DNA of 37,068 bases from Bacillota bacterium (GTDB taxonomy: Bacteria > Bacillota > Clostridia > Christensenellales > UMGS416), in contig JAEYPH010000064.1 of NCBI GenBank assembly GCA_023410875.1, positions 1-37,068 on the forward strand, read 5' to 3'. The translations under genes and the position numbers were made by a program. Positions within the stretch are counted from its first letter, which is position 1. Each line of letters starts with the position of its first letter. Under the pieces are notes generated by a model. It was not told the DNA's origin. It made no database searches and worked only from the letters and a program-made list of their open reading frames with translations. Below, in pieces: positions 1 to 7,947 of this stretch.

Positions 1-1
1 G

Positions 2-2185
2 GGCCCCGCGCCTCGGGTGGGCGCCAACGGCGCATTCATTCCGCGGCCCCGCGAGGGCGGCGGCACCTTCACGCCCCGGCCCCAAGGCCAGGGCTATGGC
101 CCGCGGCCCGGCGGCGCCGGTGGCCCCGGCCGCCCTGCCGGCGGCGGCTATGGCGCGCGTCCGGTGTCCGAACGCGACATCAAGAAGCAGCTCAACGTTA
201 CGCCCACCCAGCAGAAGGATCGGGTGAGCAATTACGATCCCAATAAGATCGACTATCGCCGCCGTGAGAAGGCCGCCGAGAGCAACGCTGCCGACAAGAG
301 CAAGAACCGCAAGACGCTGATCACCGAAGTCGTGCCCGGCGCGGATCTGGACGATTACAGCTTCGGCTCCCGGCGCAAAAAGCTCAAGAAGCAGCCGCTC
401 AAGAGCTTTGAGCGCATCGTCATCAGCGAAGCCGTTGTCACCGGCGAGCGCGTCACCATCAAGACGCTGGCCGAGAAGATCGGTAAGCCCGCCTCCGACA
501 TCATCAAGAAGCTGTTTTTGATCGGGCAAATCGCCACGATCAATCAGGACATCGACTTTGACACCGCGGCGCTCATCGCCGGCGAGTTTGGCGTTACGCT
601 GACCCAGGAAATCCCCAAAAGCTTTGAGGAGCAAATGGTGGGCCTCTACGGCGACCAGGGTGACGATGCCGCCAGTGTCGTTCGCCCGCCCATCGTGACC
701 ATCATGGGCCACGTAGACCACGGCAAGACATCGCTGCTGGACGCTATCCGCTCCACCAAGGTGGCCGCGGGCGAAGCCGGCGGCATCACCCAGCACATCG
801 GCGCCTACTCCGTGGAGATCCACGACCGTATGATTACCTTCCTGGACACCCCTGGCCATGAGGCATTTACGTCCATGCGTGCCCGCGGCGCCCAGGCTAC
901 CGACATCGCCGTGCTGGTTGTGGCCGCCAATGACGGCGTCATGCCCCAGACGGTGGAGGCTATCAACCACGCCAAGGCTGCCAAAGTGCCCATCATCGTG
1001 GCAATCAACAAGATCGACCTGCCCGGCGCGGACCCTGACCGCGTGAAGCAGCAACTGACCGAGTATGAGCTGGTCGCAGAAGAGTGGGGCGGCGAAACCG
1101 TCATGGCTCCCGTGTCCGCCACGACCAAGCAGGGCATCGAGCAACTGCTGGAGATGATCCTGCTGGTGGCCGACGTGCAGGAGCTCAAGGCCAACCCCGA
1201 CAGCCGCGCCCGCGGCGTCGTGGTGGAAGCCCGTATGGACAAGAACCGCGGCCCCGTGGCCACGGTGCTGGTGCAAAACGGCACGCTGCATCAGGGCGAT
1301 TACGTGGTCGTGGGCTCCGTCTATGGCCGTGTTCGCGCGATGAACGACGACATGGGCAAGCGCGTGGACATCGCTCTGCCCAGTACGCCCGTGGAGCTCA
1401 TGGGCCTTTCGGAGACGCCGGATGCCGGCGACATCTTCTACGCCGTGGAGGATGAGAAGCTGGCCCGCCAGGTGGCCGAGGAGCGCCGCCAGAAGACTCG
1501 TGCCGAGCAAATGACCAGCGCAGGCGGCCCCATGAAGCTGGACGACTTGTTCAACCGCATGGCCGCCGGCGAGGTTATCGACCTGAACATCATCATCCGC
1601 GCCGACGTGCGCGGCTCTGCCGAGGCGGTCAAGAGCTCCCTGGAGAAGCTCACCAACGACAAGGTGCGCATCCGCACGCTGCAGAGCGGCGTCGGCTCCA
1701 TCAACGAGAACGACATCATGCTGGCCAAGGCGTCCAGCGCCATCGTCATCGGCTTCAACGTGCGTCCGGACAGCAAGGCCAATGACGCCGCCGAGCGCGA
1801 GGGTGTGGACGTGCGCCTGTACCGCATCATCTACAACGCCATCGAGGACATGGAGAAGGCCATGAAGGGCCTACTCAAGCCCGAGTTCCGGGAAGTGCAC
1901 ATCGGCTTTGCCGAGATCCGCAACGTCATCAAGCTGTCCAGCGTGGGCAACATCGCCGGCTGCTATGTGACCGACGGCAAGATGACCCGCGCCGCCCAGG
2001 TGCGCCTGCTGCGCGACGGCGTCGTGGTGTACGAGGGCAAGCTGGGCAGCCTCAAGCGCTTCAAGGACGACGTGCGCGAGGTGGAGCGCGGCTACGAGTG
2101 CGGCCTGAGCCTGGACGGCTATGCCGACATCAAGGAAGGCGACGTTCTCGAGGCCTTTGCGACCGAGGAGATCAAGCTGGACTAA
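2..2185 (+). CDS. infB: Translation initiation factor IF-2, 5'-truncated by the window edge
   Basis: GTPase that brings fMet-tRNA to the 30S subunit and promotes 50S joining. The frame is open from base 2, so the true start lies upstream; the GTG at 17 is only the first in-frame start codon inside the window. Numbered from that GTG, residues 1-60 are Gly/Pro/Arg-rich low complexity, as in the variable N-terminus of IF-2. An IF2_N-like domain follows at about 130-180. The G domain has G1 GHVDHGKT at 231-238, then DTPGHEAF (G3) and NKID (G4). The C-terminal half carries domains II, III and the fMet-tRNA-binding C2 domain and ends with the usual acidic tail. It heads the conserved order infB-rbfA-nrnA-truB-ribF. 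Identification is secure; only the N-terminus is missing. Confidence 0.98.
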   Translation, partial: GPAPRVGANGAFIPRPREGGGTFTPRPQGQGYGPRPGGAGGPGRPAGGGYGARPVSERDIKKQLNVTPTQQKDRVSNYDPNKIDYRRREKAAESNAADKSKNRKTLITEVVPGADLDDYSFGSRRKKLKKQPLKSFERIVISEAVVTGERVTIKTLAEKIGKPASDIIKKLFLIGQIATINQDIDFDTAALIAGEFGVTLTQEIPKSFEEQMVGLYGDQGDDAASVVRPPIVTIMGHVDHGKTSLLDAIRSTKVAAGEAGGITQHIGAYSVEIHDRMITFLDTPGHEAFTSMRARGAQATDIAVLVVAANDGVMPQTVEAINHAKAAKVPIIVAINKIDLPGADPDRVKQQLTEYELVAEEWGGETVMAPVSATTKQGIEQLLEMILLVADVQELKANPDSRARGVVVEARMDKNRGPVATVLVQNGTLHQGDYVVVGSVYGRVRAMNDDMGKRVDIALPSTPVELMGLSETPDAGDIFYAVEDEKLARQVAEERRQKTRAEQMTSAGGPMKLDDLFNRMAAGEVIDLNIIIRADVRGSAEAVKSSLEKLTNDKVRIRTLQSGVGSINENDIMLAKASSAIVIGFNVRPDSKANDAAEREGVDVRLYRIIYNAIEDMEKAMKGLLKPEFREVHIGFAEIRNVIKLSSVGNIAGCYVTDGKMTRAAQVRLLRDGVVVYEGKLGSLKRFKDDVREVERGYECGLSLDGYADIKEGDVLEAFATEEIKLD

Positions 2186-2190
2186 CCGCA

Positions 2191-2232
2191 GGCATTGCGT
2201 GATGGCGGCTCCGCCGCCATAGGAGCAATGCC
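2191..2232 (+). other. Long interrupted hairpin in the infB-rbfA spacer
   Basis: Outer arms GGCATTGC (2191-2198) and GCAATGCC (2225-2232) enclose inner arms ATGGCGGC (2202-2209) and GCCGCCAT (2213-2220) around a 3-base loop. The two stems are separated by small internal loops. No U-tract follows, so it is not a standard intrinsic terminator. It could be an mRNA processing or stability element, or a partial attenuator, between infB and rbfA. A second small dyad follows at 2259-2272, with arms TACAGC and GCTGTA 2 bases apart. The 161-bp spacer is unusually long for this operon. The function is inferred only from base pairing. Confidence 0.5.
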
Positions 2233-2346
2233 GGTCGAAGGTTTATAGAAGAAAAAACTACAGCGTGCTGTATGAAACCGCTGGCTTCCATAAACCCTAA
2301 GCCTATATTGATGCCTGCGCAAGCAGCATAAACGGAAGGGATCGAA

Positions 2347-2724
2347 TTGGCCAACAACGTAAGAAGAGACCGGGTTTCCGGCGAAATTCAACGCATTGTC
2401 AGCGATATCATCCGCACCGATGTGAAGGACCCGGCGCTGCCGGCCATGACCAGCATCGTCGCGGCAGAGGTCACCGCAGACATGAGCTACGTGCGCCTGC
2501 GCGTGAGCGTGCTGGGCGACGAGCAGCAGCTGCAGGGCGCCGTGGAGGCGCTCAAGCGGGCGTCGGGCTTCATCCGGCGGGAGTTAGGCGCGCGCCTGAC
2601 CATCCGCCATGTTCCCCAGCTGATCTTTGAGGCCGATCGCAGCATCGGCCAGAGCATCGCCCTGCAGGAGACGCTGCGCAAGATACACGAGCACGACGAG
2701 CAGGCGCAGCGCGACCGGCAATAG
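2347..2724 (+). CDS. rbfA: 30S ribosome-binding factor RbfA
   Basis: Small KH-like protein that binds the free 30S subunit and helps mature the 5' end of 16S rRNA. It acts in the cytoplasm and is important in the cold. The start is a TTG at 2347, chosen because a strong Shine-Dalgarno GGAAGGG (2334-2340) sits 6 bases upstream and the N-terminus (MANNVRRDRVSGEIQ) matches the family. The 125-residue length is typical. Family features include an N-terminal helix with I-x-R-I-V-type spacing, the V-x-x-D-x-S-Y-x-x-V strand (TADMSYVRLRVSV) and the P-x-L-x-F-x-x-D-x-S motif (PQLIFEADRS). It sits in its conserved place after infB. Identification is secure. Confidence 0.96.
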   Translation: MANNVRRDRVSGEIQRIVSDIIRTDVKDPALPAMTSIVAAEVTADMSYVRLRVSVLGDEQQLQGAVEALKRASGFIRRELGARLTIRHVPQLIFEADRSIGQSIALQETLRKIHEHDEQAQRDRQ

Positions 2725-2746
2725 ACCGAATCAGGCAAGGACCGCG

Positions 2747-2776
2747 GAGGTGGATTTTCAGCGTAAAGTCCACCTC
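2747..2776 (+). other. Hairpin between rbfA and nrnA
   Basis: Eight-base arms GAGGTGGA (2747-2754) and TCCACCTC (2769-2776) pair perfectly. The 14-base loop can add a TTT/AAA extension with one bulged G. No T-run follows, so termination is doubtful. It lies just upstream of the purine-rich ribosome-binding site of nrnA (GGGGGGAGA at about 2786-2795). It could tune translation or mRNA stability. Confidence 0.4.
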
Positions 2777-2803
2777 TCGTCATAGGGTGGGGGGAGAGCA
2801 AGT

Positions 2804-3760
2804 ATGCATGCAGTGCTGGAAATGATGCTGGGGACCCAAGGCCGCGTGTGCGTGGCCTGCCATCGCAACCCCGACGGCGACACGCTGGGCGCGGGGCTGG
2901 CGCTGTATCTGTGGCTGCGGGACCAGGGCAAGGATGTCGGCGTTTATTGCGTGGACCCGGCGCCGCCGCTGTATGCCTTTCTGCCCGGCGCGGCCGACAT
3001 CACGGCCGATGCAGCGCCCTGCGCGCTGCTGGTCATGGTGGACATCGCCTCGCCGGAGCTGCTGGGGCCCCAGGGCCAGCAGTTGATGGCCGGCGCGGGG
3101 GCCATCGTCAACATCGACCATCACCGCACCAACAGCCGCTATGGCGACGCCCACCATGTCGTGGACACGGCCAGCTCCACGGCGGAGCTGGTGACGGCGT
3201 TGCTGCTGGACGGTGGGTTTGCCATTACCGCCGACATCGCCGACTGCCTGTATACGGGCATCGTGACCGACACCGGACGCTTCGGATTCGATTATACGAC
3301 GCCGGATAGCCTGCGCATGGCCGCGGCGCTGATGGAGCGCGGCGCGCGCTTCGAGAGCATACAGTACCGGGTGTTCCGCCAGCGTTCGCTGGCGCGCACG
3401 GGGCTGCTGGGCACGGCGCTGGGCAGCCTGCGCATGCTGTGCGGCGGCCGCCTGGCGGTGCTGAGCGTGAGCCTGGCCGATCTGGCCCGCCACGGCGCGC
3501 TTCCCCCCGACGCCGAGAGCATCGTGAATTACGCCGTGGAGATCGAAGGCGTGGAGCTGGGCGCGCTGCTGCGGGAGACCGCCGATGGTACGATCAAGGT
3601 GTCCCTTCGCTCCGCGGGCGCTGCCGATGCCTCAGCCCTGGCCCAGCGCTTTGGCGGCGGCGGCCACCGCAAGGCCGCCGGCTGCACCGTGGAGGGGCCA
3701 ATGGATGCCGCACTGAAAAAGATTCAGGATACCGCTGCAGGCGCGCTGGGCTGCCTATGA
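2804..3760 (+). CDS. nrnA: DHH/DHHA1 phosphoesterase, NrnA-type oligoribonuclease/pAp phosphatase
   Basis: Mn-dependent nuclease family that degrades short RNA oligonucleotides and dephosphorylates 3'-phosphoadenosine 5'-phosphate; some members also cleave pGpG or pApA. The 318 residues contain all DHH metal-ligand motifs: HRNPDGD (H20, D24, D26), the Asp of motif II in VMVDIAS (D80), IDHH (D105-H107) and TDTGRF (D156). The C-terminal DHHA1 domain has FGGGGHRKAAG, which binds substrate. In motif II the second acidic residue of the usual D-x-x-D is a Ser (DIAS), a mild deviation. The start ATG has a GGGGGGAGA Shine-Dalgarno upstream. The stop overlaps the truB start (ATGA), so translation is coupled. 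Conserved operon position supports the name; substrate choice is inferred from the family. Confidence 0.93.
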   Translation: MHAVLEMMLGTQGRVCVACHRNPDGDTLGAGLALYLWLRDQGKDVGVYCVDPAPPLYAFLPGAADITADAAPCALLVMVDIASPELLGPQGQQLMAGAGAIVNIDHHRTNSRYGDAHHVVDTASSTAELVTALLLDGGFAITADIADCLYTGIVTDTGRFGFDYTTPDSLRMAAALMERGARFESIQYRVFRQRSLARTGLLGTALGSLRMLCGGRLAVLSVSLADLARHGALPPDAESIVNYAVEIEGVELGALLRETADGTIKVSLRSAGAADASALAQRFGGGGHRKAAGCTVEGPMDAALKKIQDTAAGALGCL

Positions 3761-4674
3761 ACGGCTTCATCAACCTGCTCAAGCCATCGGGCATGAGCTC
3801 TTCCGACGCCGTGGCCGTGGCCCGCAAGCTGACCGGCGAGAAGAAGCTGGGCCACAGCGGCACGCTGGACCCGCTGGCCGCCGGCGTATTGCCGCTGTGC
3901 CTGGGCAGAGCCACCAAGCTTTTCGACCACCTGATGGAGAAGGACAAGGAATATTTGGCCGAGCTCACGCTGGGCTTTGAGACCGACACCCAGGACGCCG
4001 ACGGCGAGGTCATAGCAAGGGGAGACCCTTTGGGAATTGGTTCCGAGCAGATAGAAGCGAAGCTTCCGTCCTTCCGGGGGCGCATCCGCCAGCAGCCGCC
4101 CATGTATTCGGCGCTGGTGCGCGACGGCACGAAACTCTACAAGCTGGCCCGCGCCGGGCAGACCGTGGAGCGCGAGCACCGCGACATCGACATCCACGCC
4201 CTGGAGATCGTGGAGCAGACCGGCCCGGCCAGCTACTTGCTGCGGGTCGCGTGTTCCAAGGGCACCTATGTGCGCACGCTGATGGCGGACATCGGCCGGT
4301 CGCTGGGCTGTTACGGCTGCATGACCTTCCTGCTGCGCACGGCCTCCGGGCGCTTTGCGCTGGGCGACACGGTGAGCATCGAGGAGCTTGCTGAGCTGAG
4401 CCAGGCCGGCCGGGTGGCGGAGGCGCTGCTGCCCATGGACTACCCGCTGGAGCACCTGCCGCGCTTCGATTGCCCGGTCTTCCGGGGCCGCCATCTGCTC
4501 AACGGCCTGCCCCAGAGCTGCCCGCTTCCGCCGGCTGATCTGGTGCGCGTGTATGTGGGCGGCGTGTTCACGGGCCTGGGTACGGCCTATGCCGATGAAA
4601 CCGGCCGCAGCGTTATCAGGATGAAAACCACGCTTTTGGAATGGAGCCAGCTTCCGCATGAAAATCTGGAATGA
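3757..4674 (+). CDS. truB: tRNA pseudouridine(55) synthase TruB
   Basis: Converts U55 in the T-loop of tRNAs to pseudouridine. The protein is 305 residues from the ATG at 3757, which overlaps the nrnA stop. The frame stays open further upstream, but that part is only nrnA in another frame. The catalytic motif GHSGTLDPLA has the nucleophile Asp at D38. Other family signatures are the N-terminal INLLKPSGMSS, the KDKEY strand, the RGRIRQQPPMYSA segment and CSKGTYVRTLMADIG near the substrate pocket. A C-terminal PUA-like region is present. The last 17 bases overlap ribF. Confident call. Confidence 0.97.
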   Translation: MNGFINLLKPSGMSSSDAVAVARKLTGEKKLGHSGTLDPLAAGVLPLCLGRATKLFDHLMEKDKEYLAELTLGFETDTQDADGEVIARGDPLGIGSEQIEAKLPSFRGRIRQQPPMYSALVRDGTKLYKLARAGQTVEREHRDIDIHALEIVEQTGPASYLLRVACSKGTYVRTLMADIGRSLGCYGCMTFLLRTASGRFALGDTVSIEELAELSQAGRVAEALLPMDYPLEHLPRFDCPVFRGRHLLNGLPQSCPLPPADLVRVYVGGVFTGLGTAYADETGRSVIRMKTTLLEWSQLPHENLE

Positions 4675-5548
4675 ACATTTTCCGCGCTTTGATTGCCCCT
4701 TCGCCGTGTGCATCGGCAAATTCGACGGCCTGCACGTGGGCCACCGGCTGATCCTCTCCACATTGGCCGATGAGGCCCGCCGCCACGGCGCCCAGAGTGT
4801 GGCCTATGTGTTCCACAACGGCGGCGCGCTGCTGGATACGCCGGAAGAAAAACTCAGCATGCTGGAAACGCTGGGCATGGACCACGTGGTGCAAGCGGAC
4901 ATGGCCAGCGACTTCTGCAGCCTGACGCCTGAGCAGTTTATCCGGCAGTTGTGCGCCTGCGGCACGCTCAAGGCCGTCGTTGTGGGTGCCAATTTCCGCT
5001 TCGGCTGCGGCGCGTCCGGCGATGTGGCGCTGCTCAAGCGCCTGGGCGTGCGCCTGGGCTTCGACGTTTTCGCGCTGGGGCAGGTGACCATGGACGGCCT
5101 GGCCGTGAGCTCCACGCTGATCCGCGAGCGGGTGAAGGCCGGCGACGTGGGTGTTGCGGCAGTTATGCTGGGCCGGGAATACCGCGTGAGCGGCGTCGTG
5201 CGCCAGGGCATGCGCCTGGGCCGCCAGTTGGGATATCCCACGGCCAACATCGCGCCGGAGCCGGGCAAGGTGCTGCCGGCCTTCGGCGTATATGCCGTCT
5301 GGGCCGAGGTGGAAGGCAGGACCTATGCCGCCATGACCAACATCGGCGTAAAGCCCACCGTGGACGGCAAGGAAGCACTGTTCGAAAGTTGCCTGATGGA
5401 CTTCAGCGGCGACCTCTATGGCAAGACGCTGACGCTGCGCCTGGCCCACCGCTTGCGGGATGAGGTCAAATTCGATAGCATACAGGCGCTGGCCGAACAG
5501 CTCCGGCGCGACGAGGCCAATGTGCGCGCAGCGTTGCTGGGCGGCTGA
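4658..5548 (+). CDS. ribF: Bifunctional riboflavin kinase/FAD synthetase RibF
   Basis: Makes FMN from riboflavin and then FAD from FMN, using ATP twice. The 296 residues show both modules. The N-terminal nucleotidyltransferase (about 1-170) has GKFDGLHVGH (20-29), VGANFRFG and the SSTLIRE motif. The C-terminal flavokinase (about 180-290) has GRQLGYPTANI, MTNIGVKPTVDG and the Glu-containing FESCLMDFSGDLYGK, whose Glu is the usual catalytic base. The start ATG lies inside the end of truB (17-base overlap), so translation is coupled. In many Bacillota rpsO follows; here the next gene starts a new unit with its own promoter. Confident call. Confidence 0.97.
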   Translation: MKIWNEHFPRFDCPFAVCIGKFDGLHVGHRLILSTLADEARRHGAQSVAYVFHNGGALLDTPEEKLSMLETLGMDHVVQADMASDFCSLTPEQFIRQLCACGTLKAVVVGANFRFGCGASGDVALLKRLGVRLGFDVFALGQVTMDGLAVSSTLIRERVKAGDVGVAAVMLGREYRVSGVVRQGMRLGRQLGYPTANIAPEPGKVLPAFGVYAVWAEVEGRTYAAMTNIGVKPTVDGKEALFESCLMDFSGDLYGKTLTLRLAHRLRDEVKFDSIQALAEQLRRDEANVRAALLGG

Positions 5549-5606
5549 GCTTGGCAAGAACACACCCGTTTTGGCAATTCTGCTGATAGGAATCCAGCGC
5601 TGCCTT

Positions 5607-5615
5607 TGTTATAAT
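5607..5615 (+). promoter_or_regulatory. Extended -10 promoter for the sulfide-assimilation operon
   Basis: TGTTATAAT (TG at 5607-5608, TATAAT at 5610-5615) is a consensus extended -10 box about 40 bases upstream of the ATG at 5654. No good -35 is visible at 16-18 bp, which fits an extended -10 promoter. The leader is short, so a riboswitch is unlikely. The Shine-Dalgarno GGGGGGAG is at 5641-5648. Confidence 0.6.
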
Positions 5616-5653
5616 CATCCTCGTGCCCGCATGGCACATAGGGGGGAGTATCT

Positions 5654-6811
5654 ATGCTAAGGACATTCGACGAGATCAACGAGAAAATCCGCACAGGCAA
5701 GGTGGCCGTGTTCACGGCGGAAGAGGTCGTGGCGCTGGCCAAGGAGCACGGCGTCAAGGAAGCCACCAAGAGAGTGGATGTCGTGACCTGCGCGACCTTT
5801 GGAGCCATGTGCAGCTCCGGCGCTTTCCTAAACTTCGGACATACGAATCCCCCCATGCGAATGTCCGGCATCTGGATGAACGACGTGCCCGCCTATGGCG
5901 GCCTGGCCGCGGTGGACACCTATATCGGCGCGACCCAGGCCAGCGACACCCAGGGCATCGATTATGGCGGCGCCCATGTGATCGCCGACCTGATCGCCGG
6001 CAAGCCCGTGCGCCTGAAGGCTACCAGCCGCGGCACCGACTGCTACCCGCGCACCGAGCTGGACACCAGCGTGCGCCTGGAGGACTTCAACCAGGCGTAC
6101 CTTTACAACCCGCGCAACGCCTATCAGAACTACAGCGCGGCGACCAACGCCTCGACCCGTACGATCTACACCTACATGGGCACGCTGCTGCCCCGCTGCG
6201 GCAACGTGACCTATAGCACCTCGGGGGAATTAAGCCCTCTGCTCAAGGACCCGCATTTGCGAACCATTGGTATGGGTACTAGAATATTTTTGGGCGGCGC
6301 CCAGGGCTATGTGGCTTGGGAGGGCACCCAGTTCAAGCGCGTGCACAGCGAGGTAGAGGGTGGCGTGAACGACGCCGGCGCAACGCTGGCGCTGATCGGC
6401 GATATGAAGCACATGGAGCCGCGCTATGTGCGCGGAGCCACGATGCGCGGCTATGGCACCACGCTGTTCCTTGGCGTGGGCATCCCGATTCCCGTGCTGG
6501 ATGAGGACCTGATGCGCGACTTGAGCCGCGGCAATGACGAACTGTTCACAGACCTGTGCGATTACAGCACCGGCACCCGCGCCCGCCCGCAGGTGCGCCC
6601 AGTGAGCTATGCCGAGCTGCGCAGCGGCAAGGTGACCGTGGGCGGCCGCACCGTGGTCAGCGCCCCGCTGTCCTCGCTGTTCCTGGCCCGGGAGATCGCC
6701 CAGCGCCTGAAGCTCAGCATCGCTGCGGGTTCCTTCCTGCTGCAGCAGCCCGTCGCCCCGTTCCCCGCTGACCGGGTGTTCAAGCCCTTCAAAGGAGGCG
6801 AATCCCTGTGA
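5654..6811 (+). CDS. DUF39 (COG1900) protein, probable L-aspartate semialdehyde sulfurtransferase
   Basis: Members of this family in methanogens (MA1821 of Methanosarcina acetivorans) make homocysteine directly from aspartate semialdehyde and sulfide-derived sulfur, bypassing O-acyl-homoserine. The 385 residues carry the hallmark ATFGAMCSSGAFLNFGH, with C53, and GTDCYPR, with C130. They appear to correspond to the two conserved cysteines described as essential in MA1821, from memory C54 and C131. C46 is a further Cys. The start ATG follows a strong GGGGGGAG. The stop overlaps the next gene (a NIL-ferredoxin) by 4 bases, the same pairing as MA1821-MA1822, and UPF0280 comes third. The homocysteine role is inferred from family and context; the family assignment itself is firm. 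Confidence 0.9.
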   Translation: MLRTFDEINEKIRTGKVAVFTAEEVVALAKEHGVKEATKRVDVVTCATFGAMCSSGAFLNFGHTNPPMRMSGIWMNDVPAYGGLAAVDTYIGATQASDTQGIDYGGAHVIADLIAGKPVRLKATSRGTDCYPRTELDTSVRLEDFNQAYLYNPRNAYQNYSAATNASTRTIYTYMGTLLPRCGNVTYSTSGELSPLLKDPHLRTIGMGTRIFLGGAQGYVAWEGTQFKRVHSEVEGGVNDAGATLALIGDMKHMEPRYVRGATMRGYGTTLFLGVGIPIPVLDEDLMRDLSRGNDELFTDLCDYSTGTRARPQVRPVSYAELRSGKVTVGGRTVVSAPLSSLFLAREIAQRLKLSIAAGSFLLQQPVAPFPADRVFKPFKGGESL

Positions 6812-7221
6812 AAATGAAAGTACTGCTGCGCTTCCCCCAGGAGCGCACCGGCAAGCCCGTGACCAGCCACCTGATCCGCGATTATGACGTGGATTACAGC
6901 ATATTGTCCGCCCACATCAACCCCGGCATGATCGGGGAGCTGACGCTGGAACTGGAAGGCACCGAGGAAAACCTGGCCGCCGGCCTGCGTTTCTTGGAAA
7001 ACGAAGGCGTGCAGGTGCACAAGCTCAGCCGCACCATCGCCTGGGACAGCGAGGCGTGCACCCACTGCGGCGCGTGCACGGCCGTGTGCCCCAGCGAGGC
7101 GCTGGTGCTGGATGAAAACGCCCAGCTGTGCCTGCAGCAGGACCGCTGCATCGTGTGCGAGCTGTGTTTGAAGGCCTGCCCGCTGCACGTGTTGTCGCTG
7201 AACTATGCCTTCGAACAATGA
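6808..7221 (+). CDS. NIL domain plus 2x[4Fe-4S] ferredoxin, partner of the DUF39 sulfurtransferase
   Basis: A 137-residue protein. The N-terminal NIL domain (about 1-76) is the small ligand-binding fold also found at the end of methionine ABC ATPases. The C-terminal bacterial ferredoxin domain has two complete CxxCxxCxxxCP motifs: C84/C87/C90/C94 and C114/C117/C120/C124. Its methanogen counterpart (MA1822) works with the DUF39 protein, presumably supplying electrons to reduce the persulfide or disulfide formed during sulfur transfer. The gene is joined on both sides by overlaps (4 bases with DUF39, 17 with UPF0280), which suggests matched synthesis. The archaeal partner carries comparable domains; the CBS domains seen in some DUF39 relatives are absent here. 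Confidence 0.9.
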   Translation: MKMKVLLRFPQERTGKPVTSHLIRDYDVDYSILSAHINPGMIGELTLELEGTEENLAAGLRFLENEGVQVHKLSRTIAWDSEACTHCGACTAVCPSEALVLDENAQLCLQQDRCIVCELCLKACPLHVLSLNYAFEQ

Positions 7222-7936
7222 TTTTGTTCAGCGGGATTACCGCAGGACCTTTGGCGGAGGTCTGAAGTGGTTCACCGTGCGCCAAGACCAGAGCGATCTG
7301 GCCGTGGGCGCGCGCATGGGCCTGCCGCGCCAGGCCGAAGCTGCCCTGCGGGATGCCCGCGCCGCCATCGAGGCCGAGATCGCGCTGATCCCGGCCTTTT
7401 TGACAAGCTTCGCGCCGCTGACAGCGCGCCCCGGCGCGCCGGATGTGGTGGCATGGATGTATGAGGCCGCACAAACAGCCGATGTGGGGCCCATGGCCGC
7501 CGTGGCAGGCGCCGTGGCCCAGGCCGTGGGGCGCTCGCTGCTGGCTCATTCGCCGGAGGTTATCGTGGAAAACGGCGGCGACCTGTATATCGCCGGCGTC
7601 AGCCCGCGTTCGGTGGCGGTGTTCGCCGGCGATTCGCCGCTTTCCATGAAGCTGGCCGTGCGCGTGCCGCCGGGGGAGTGGGGCGTGTGCACGTCGGCTG
7701 GCCGGGTAGGCCCCAGCGTGTCGCTGGGCTGCGCCGACGCCGCGATGATCTTAAGCCACGACGCGGCGCTATCCGACGCGGCAGCCACGGCGCTGGGAAA
7801 CCGCCTGCACACCGCTGCGGACATCCCCGCGGCGCTGGAGCACGCACTGGGCATCCCCGGCGTGCTGGGTGCGCTGGCGGTCATGGGAGATCAGATTGGA
7901 GCAGCGGGGATGATTGAACTTGTACCAGCGGGGTAA
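7205..7936 (+). CDS. UPF0280/COG2122 family protein (ApbE-like fold)
   Basis: A 243-residue UPF0280 protein. Conserved blocks are VGPMAAVAGAVA (94-105), ENGGDLYI (122-129), GVCTSAG (160-166) and DAAATALGN (191-199). The family resembles the flavin-transferase ApbE in fold, but its chemistry is not established. In Methanosarcina the homologue MA1715 improves sulfide assimilation into homocysteine, and here the gene is fused into the same operon as the DUF39 pair. It overlaps the ferredoxin gene by 17 bases. I infer a role in delivering or handling sulfide, or in maturing the sulfurtransferase. The family call is firm; the role rests on context. Confidence 0.88.
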   Translation: MPSNNDFVQRDYRRTFGGGLKWFTVRQDQSDLAVGARMGLPRQAEAALRDARAAIEAEIALIPAFLTSFAPLTARPGAPDVVAWMYEAAQTADVGPMAAVAGAVAQAVGRSLLAHSPEVIVENGGDLYIAGVSPRSVAVFAGDSPLSMKLAVRVPPGEWGVCTSAGRVGPSVSLGCADAAMILSHDAALSDAAATALGNRLHTAADIPAALEHALGIPGVLGALAVMGDQIGAAGMIELVPAG

Positions 7937-7947
7937 CGGAGGCGACC

